Source of the DNA: Candidatus Saccharimonadia bacterium
Lineage (GTDB): Bacteria; Patescibacteriota; Saccharimonadia; Saccharimonadales; Saccharimonadaceae
DNA length: 8,277 nucleotides
Assembly: GCA_023257145.1 (NCBI GenBank)
Contig: JALRDA010000095.1
Coordinates: 1 to 8,277 of the forward strand
Reading direction: 5' to 3'
Shown here: one piece after another, positions 7,006-8,277 of the stretch
Layout of the letters: every line of letters begins with the position of its first letter
Position numbering within the stretch: the first letter of the stretch is position 1
Notes under the pieces: model-generated
The model's input: the letters and a program-made list of their open reading frames with translations, nothing else
What the model was told of the DNA's origin: nothing
Databases searched by the model: none
Translations under genes and position numbers: made by a program

Positions 7006-7054
7006 GGTAACTCGCAATTTCCTTTTTGTCTTTTTTGTAGTGGTATTACCTCTA

Positions 7055-7083
7055 TATATATCACCCGTTGTAAATTATGTCAA
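7055..7083 (-). promoter_or_regulatory. Sigma-70-type promoter for the coiled-coil protein / DUF2797 unit
   Basis: The minus strand shows a perfect -35 TTGACA at 7083-7078, a 17 nt spacer, and the -10 TATATA at 7060-7055 preceded by TGA (extended -10). The expected start is near 7048, giving a leader of about 43 nt. The -35 begins 2 nt past the pilin stop codon. This is the most complete promoter in the window. Confidence 0.75.
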
Positions 7084-7085
7084 TA

Positions 7086-7622
7086 CTAGTTGCCGCCAGC
7101 CCACGAGCGCCACGGGCCCGATGTCGTGTCGCTCGAGGCATACCCTGCACCGCTTGCCGTCCAGCCCGTCACGACGCTGTCGCACAGTGTACTCGCGACG
7201 CCGCCGCTCCAACTAGTGGCCCCGGTGTATTCTGTAATTGCGCCGCTGTTCCTTAGGTAGAATTTCTTGCCTGACTTGCTTTGTGCAAGAATGATGTATT
7301 CAGATGGATTTGCCGTCGTCGGGAAGCAAAGCAGCAGGTTGTATCCGGCATTAGGCGCGACGGCATAACTATTCTTGTTAACCTTTATATTTACGACTGC
7401 TGCAAGTGTCGTGTTGTTAGTCGGGTACGAGTCGGTTGTGCTGTCGACCCTCCCTACTTCTAGTTGTTTGGCAATATTACGCAGGTCAGATTGAACAGAC
7501 GTGTCTGATGCGCGGTTTTGGACACCGTTATACGCGACAATGGTAATGGCGGCAAGGATGCCGATAACCACAATAACAATCAAGAGTTCAACAATCGTAA
7601 ACCCGCTTACGCTTTTTTTCAT
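7086..7622 (-). CDS. Type IV pilin / pseudopilin
   Basis: This 178 aa prepilin has a short basic leader MKKSVSG, then FTIVELLIVIVVIGILAA. Prepilin peptidase should cut between G7 and F8; E12 is the conserved Glu5 of the mature protein. The hydrophobic helix (8-30) anchors the subunit in the membrane and forms the pilus core. Then comes YNGVQNRASDTSVQSDLRNIAKQLE, the usual amphipathic part of alpha-1. The globular part has two cysteines (C99 and C147) that could form the D-region disulfide. The tail (about 138-178) is rich in Gly, Ser, Thr and Trp. Saccharibacteria use type IV pili for twitching and host contact, so a surface role is likely. No other pilus gene is next to it. It could be a major or minor pilin; the sequence alone does not decide. 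Confidence 0.93.
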   Translation of the reverse strand: MKKSVSGFTIVELLIVIVVIGILAAITIVAYNGVQNRASDTSVQSDLRNIAKQLEVGRVDSTTDSYPTNNTTLAAVVNIKVNKNSYAVAPNAGYNLLLCFPTTANPSEYIILAQSKSGKKFYLRNSGAITEYTGATSWSGGVASTLCDSVVTGWTASGAGYASSDTTSGPWRSWAGGN

Positions 7623-7628
7623 GTACTT

Positions 7629-7637
7629 AGTATACCA
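7629..7637 (-). promoter_or_regulatory. Extended -10 promoter of the pilin gene, leaderless geometry
   Basis: The minus strand reads TGGTATACT, a TGn-extended -10. Exactly 6 nt separate its last T (7629) from the ATG (7622), so the expected start point is the A of the start codon. There is no Shine-Dalgarno sequence and no good -35. The geometry is identical to that of the DHH gene promoter at 136-144. Confidence 0.6.
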
Positions 7638-7723
7638 AAGGCTCGTCAGTAAAAATAATCAATTTTCTTTTCCACATGATTATTAGGGGTCAGTCAAAAA
7701 GCGTTGTTAATTTTGCTCTTGCA

Positions 7724-7751
7724 AACAAAAACCGCTCTGGTATAGAGCGGT
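7724..7751 (-). terminator. Intrinsic terminator of rplL
   Basis: On the minus strand an 8 bp perfect stem (ACCGCTCT at 7751-7744 pairing with AGAGCGGT at 7738-7731) encloses a 5 nt loop and runs into a T-rich tract (TTTT, G, TT). It begins about 38 nt after the rplL stop and separates rplL from the pilin promoter. The plus strand has no T-tract, so it is one-directional. Confidence 0.85.
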
Positions 7752-7789
7752 AGTTGATCGATAGTTAACAATTGGTCGAATAATTGAAA

Positions 7790-8155
7790 TTAGCTAAGTT
7801 CGACTGATGCGCCAGCTTCTTCAAGCTGCTTCTTAGCAGCTTCAGCGTCATCTTTTGAAACTTTTTCTTTGATTGCTGATGGAGCTTCGTCAACAAGTGC
7901 TTTAGCTTCACCAAGACCAAGGCCAGTGATTTCTTTAACAGCCTTGATAACTGCAACCTTAGATGCACCAGCATCCTTCAAAGTAACAGTAAATTCAGAC
8001 TTTTCGTCTTCAGCAGGACCAGCTTCAGCAGCAGGACCAGCAACAGCAACAGCTGCAGCAGCAGGCTCGATGCCGTATTCGTCTTTTAGGATAGTTTTAA
8101 GGTCGTTAACCTCAAGTACAGTAAGCTTTACGAGCTCTTCTGCAAGTTTTTTAAT
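7790..8155 (-). CDS. rplL: 50S ribosomal protein L7/L12, start codon missing
   Basis: L7/L12 forms the flexible ribosomal stalk that recruits translation factors. From IKKLAEELVKLTVLEVNDLK the N-terminal dimerisation domain is normal. It is followed by an Ala/Pro/Gly hinge (PAAAAVAVAGPAAEAGPAED) and the C-terminal factor-binding domain, with FTVTLKDAGASKVAVIKAV, GLGLGEAKALVDEAP and SKDDAEAAKKQLEEAGA. About 121 codons are visible. The family usually begins with Met and a few residues before IKKL. Here the upstream codons are TTT TGC TAC, with no ATG, no ribosome binding site and no L10 (rplJ) gene behind them. An in-frame TTG at 8185 would add ten residues unlike any L7/L12. Homology ends at about 8155, where a different kind of sequence starts, so the gene is cut at its 5' end by a junction. 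Confidence 0.93.
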   Translation of the reverse strand: MKKLAEELVKLTVLEVNDLKTILKDEYGIEPAAAAVAVAGPAAEAGPAEDEKSEFTVTLKDAGASKVAVIKAVKEITGLGLGEAKALVDEAPSAIKEKVSKDDAEAAKKQLEEAGASVELS

Positions 8156-8277
8156 GTAGCAAAAGATTATTGTGGAGTAGATCAATCCTGTAGTCTACAC
8201 TTCCATATTGGTAATGTATTTAAAGGGCTATCTTTACAAGAAAGAAAAGAACTTATGATTGCTATTTATATGCTGTA
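8156..8277 (+). CDS. Unrecognised AT-rich coding fragment at the window edge
   Basis: On the plus strand one frame stays open from the rplL junction to the window end (40 codons: VAKDYCGVDQSCSLHFHIGN, then VFKGLSLQERKELMIAIYML). All three minus-strand frames in this stretch contain stops. By hand count it is about 31% GC, well below the rest, and the third codon positions in this frame are mostly A or T, as expected of a real gene from an AT-rich genome. It has no start codon near the junction, so it looks truncated at both ends. I do not recognise the protein. It may be a gene fragment joined by assembly error, part of an inserted element, or a chance open frame. Confidence 0.35.

Noticed and set aside
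7006..7017. TTG at 7017 as the start of the coiled-coil protein
   Set aside because: AGGA is only 2 nt upstream, too close. The ATG at 7005 has a short GAG 5 nt away and is the more common codon. Some doubt remains.
7869..8159. Long open frame antisense to rplL (96 codons, Ser/Ala-rich)
   Set aside because: It is a shadow of the Ala-rich rplL sequence, with low-complexity content and no ribosome binding site. rplL on the other strand is unmistakable.
8156..8185. TTG at 8185 as the rplL start, adding ten residues
   Set aside because: The added residues (IYSTIIFCY) are unlike any L7/L12 N-terminus, and the only AGGA directly abuts the TTG with no spacing.
8189..8199. Short palindrome TGTAG-T-CTACA near the window edge, considered as an insertion-sequence end
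   Set aside because: The arms are only 5 bp, no partner repeat or target duplication can be seen, and such palindromes are common by chance.
1..8277. CRISPR array, tRNA or rRNA genes, or phage genes
   Set aside because: No regularly spaced direct repeats, no cloverleaf-like segments and no recognisable phage or transposase proteins were found by reading; gaps between genes are all under 170 bp.

Overview
The window looks like part of a Candidatus Saccharibacteria (TM7) or closely related CPR genome. The evidence is the family-specific wording of RecR, DnaX, L7/L12 and a conserved coiled-coil protein, together with small compact genes. This placement comes from recalled family patterns and no search was run. 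All nine recognisable genes lie on the minus strand, so transcription runs from right to left. Standard code fits: no gene needs UGA read as an amino acid, and the visible stops are five TAG, four TAA and no TGA.

Layout in transcription order, right to left. The far right (about 8156-8277) is AT-rich and does not belong to the rplL locus. It carries an open, unrecognised plus-strand frame and removes the start codon of rplL (ribosomal protein L7/L12). rplL ends in a clear intrinsic terminator (about 7724-7751). Next is a type IV pilin gene with an extended -10 promoter that predicts a leaderless mRNA. A strong promoter overlapping the end of the pilin gene then drives a two-gene unit: a coiled-coil protein with two tandem beta-domain repeats, and a DUF2797 protein that starts 6 nt after its stop.

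Then come dnaX (polymerase III tau/gamma clamp-loader subunit) and dnaB (replicative helicase) 18 nt apart. A GT-C type membrane glycosyltransferase follows with its own extended -10. Next are ybaB (nucleoid protein) and recR, 9 bp apart, and finally a truncated DHH phosphoesterase gene with another leaderless-type promoter. The familiar bacterial dnaX-ybaB-recR neighbourhood is present but split by dnaB and the glycosyltransferase.

The functional theme is replication and repair (DnaX, DnaB, YbaB, RecR, DHH nuclease), with surface functions interleaved (pilin, membrane glycosyltransferase). Two of the DNA-maintenance proteins have lost zinc-binding cysteines normal for their families: RecR has 1 of 4, and DnaX has a shortened, cysteine-free segment. 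The DHH protein lacks the usual motif I histidine. No mobile element, CRISPR array, tRNA or rRNA was found. The best candidates for novelty are the coiled-coil/tandem-repeat protein coupled to DUF2797, the recurrent leaderless promoter geometry, and the abrupt rplL junction, which may be an assembly artefact.
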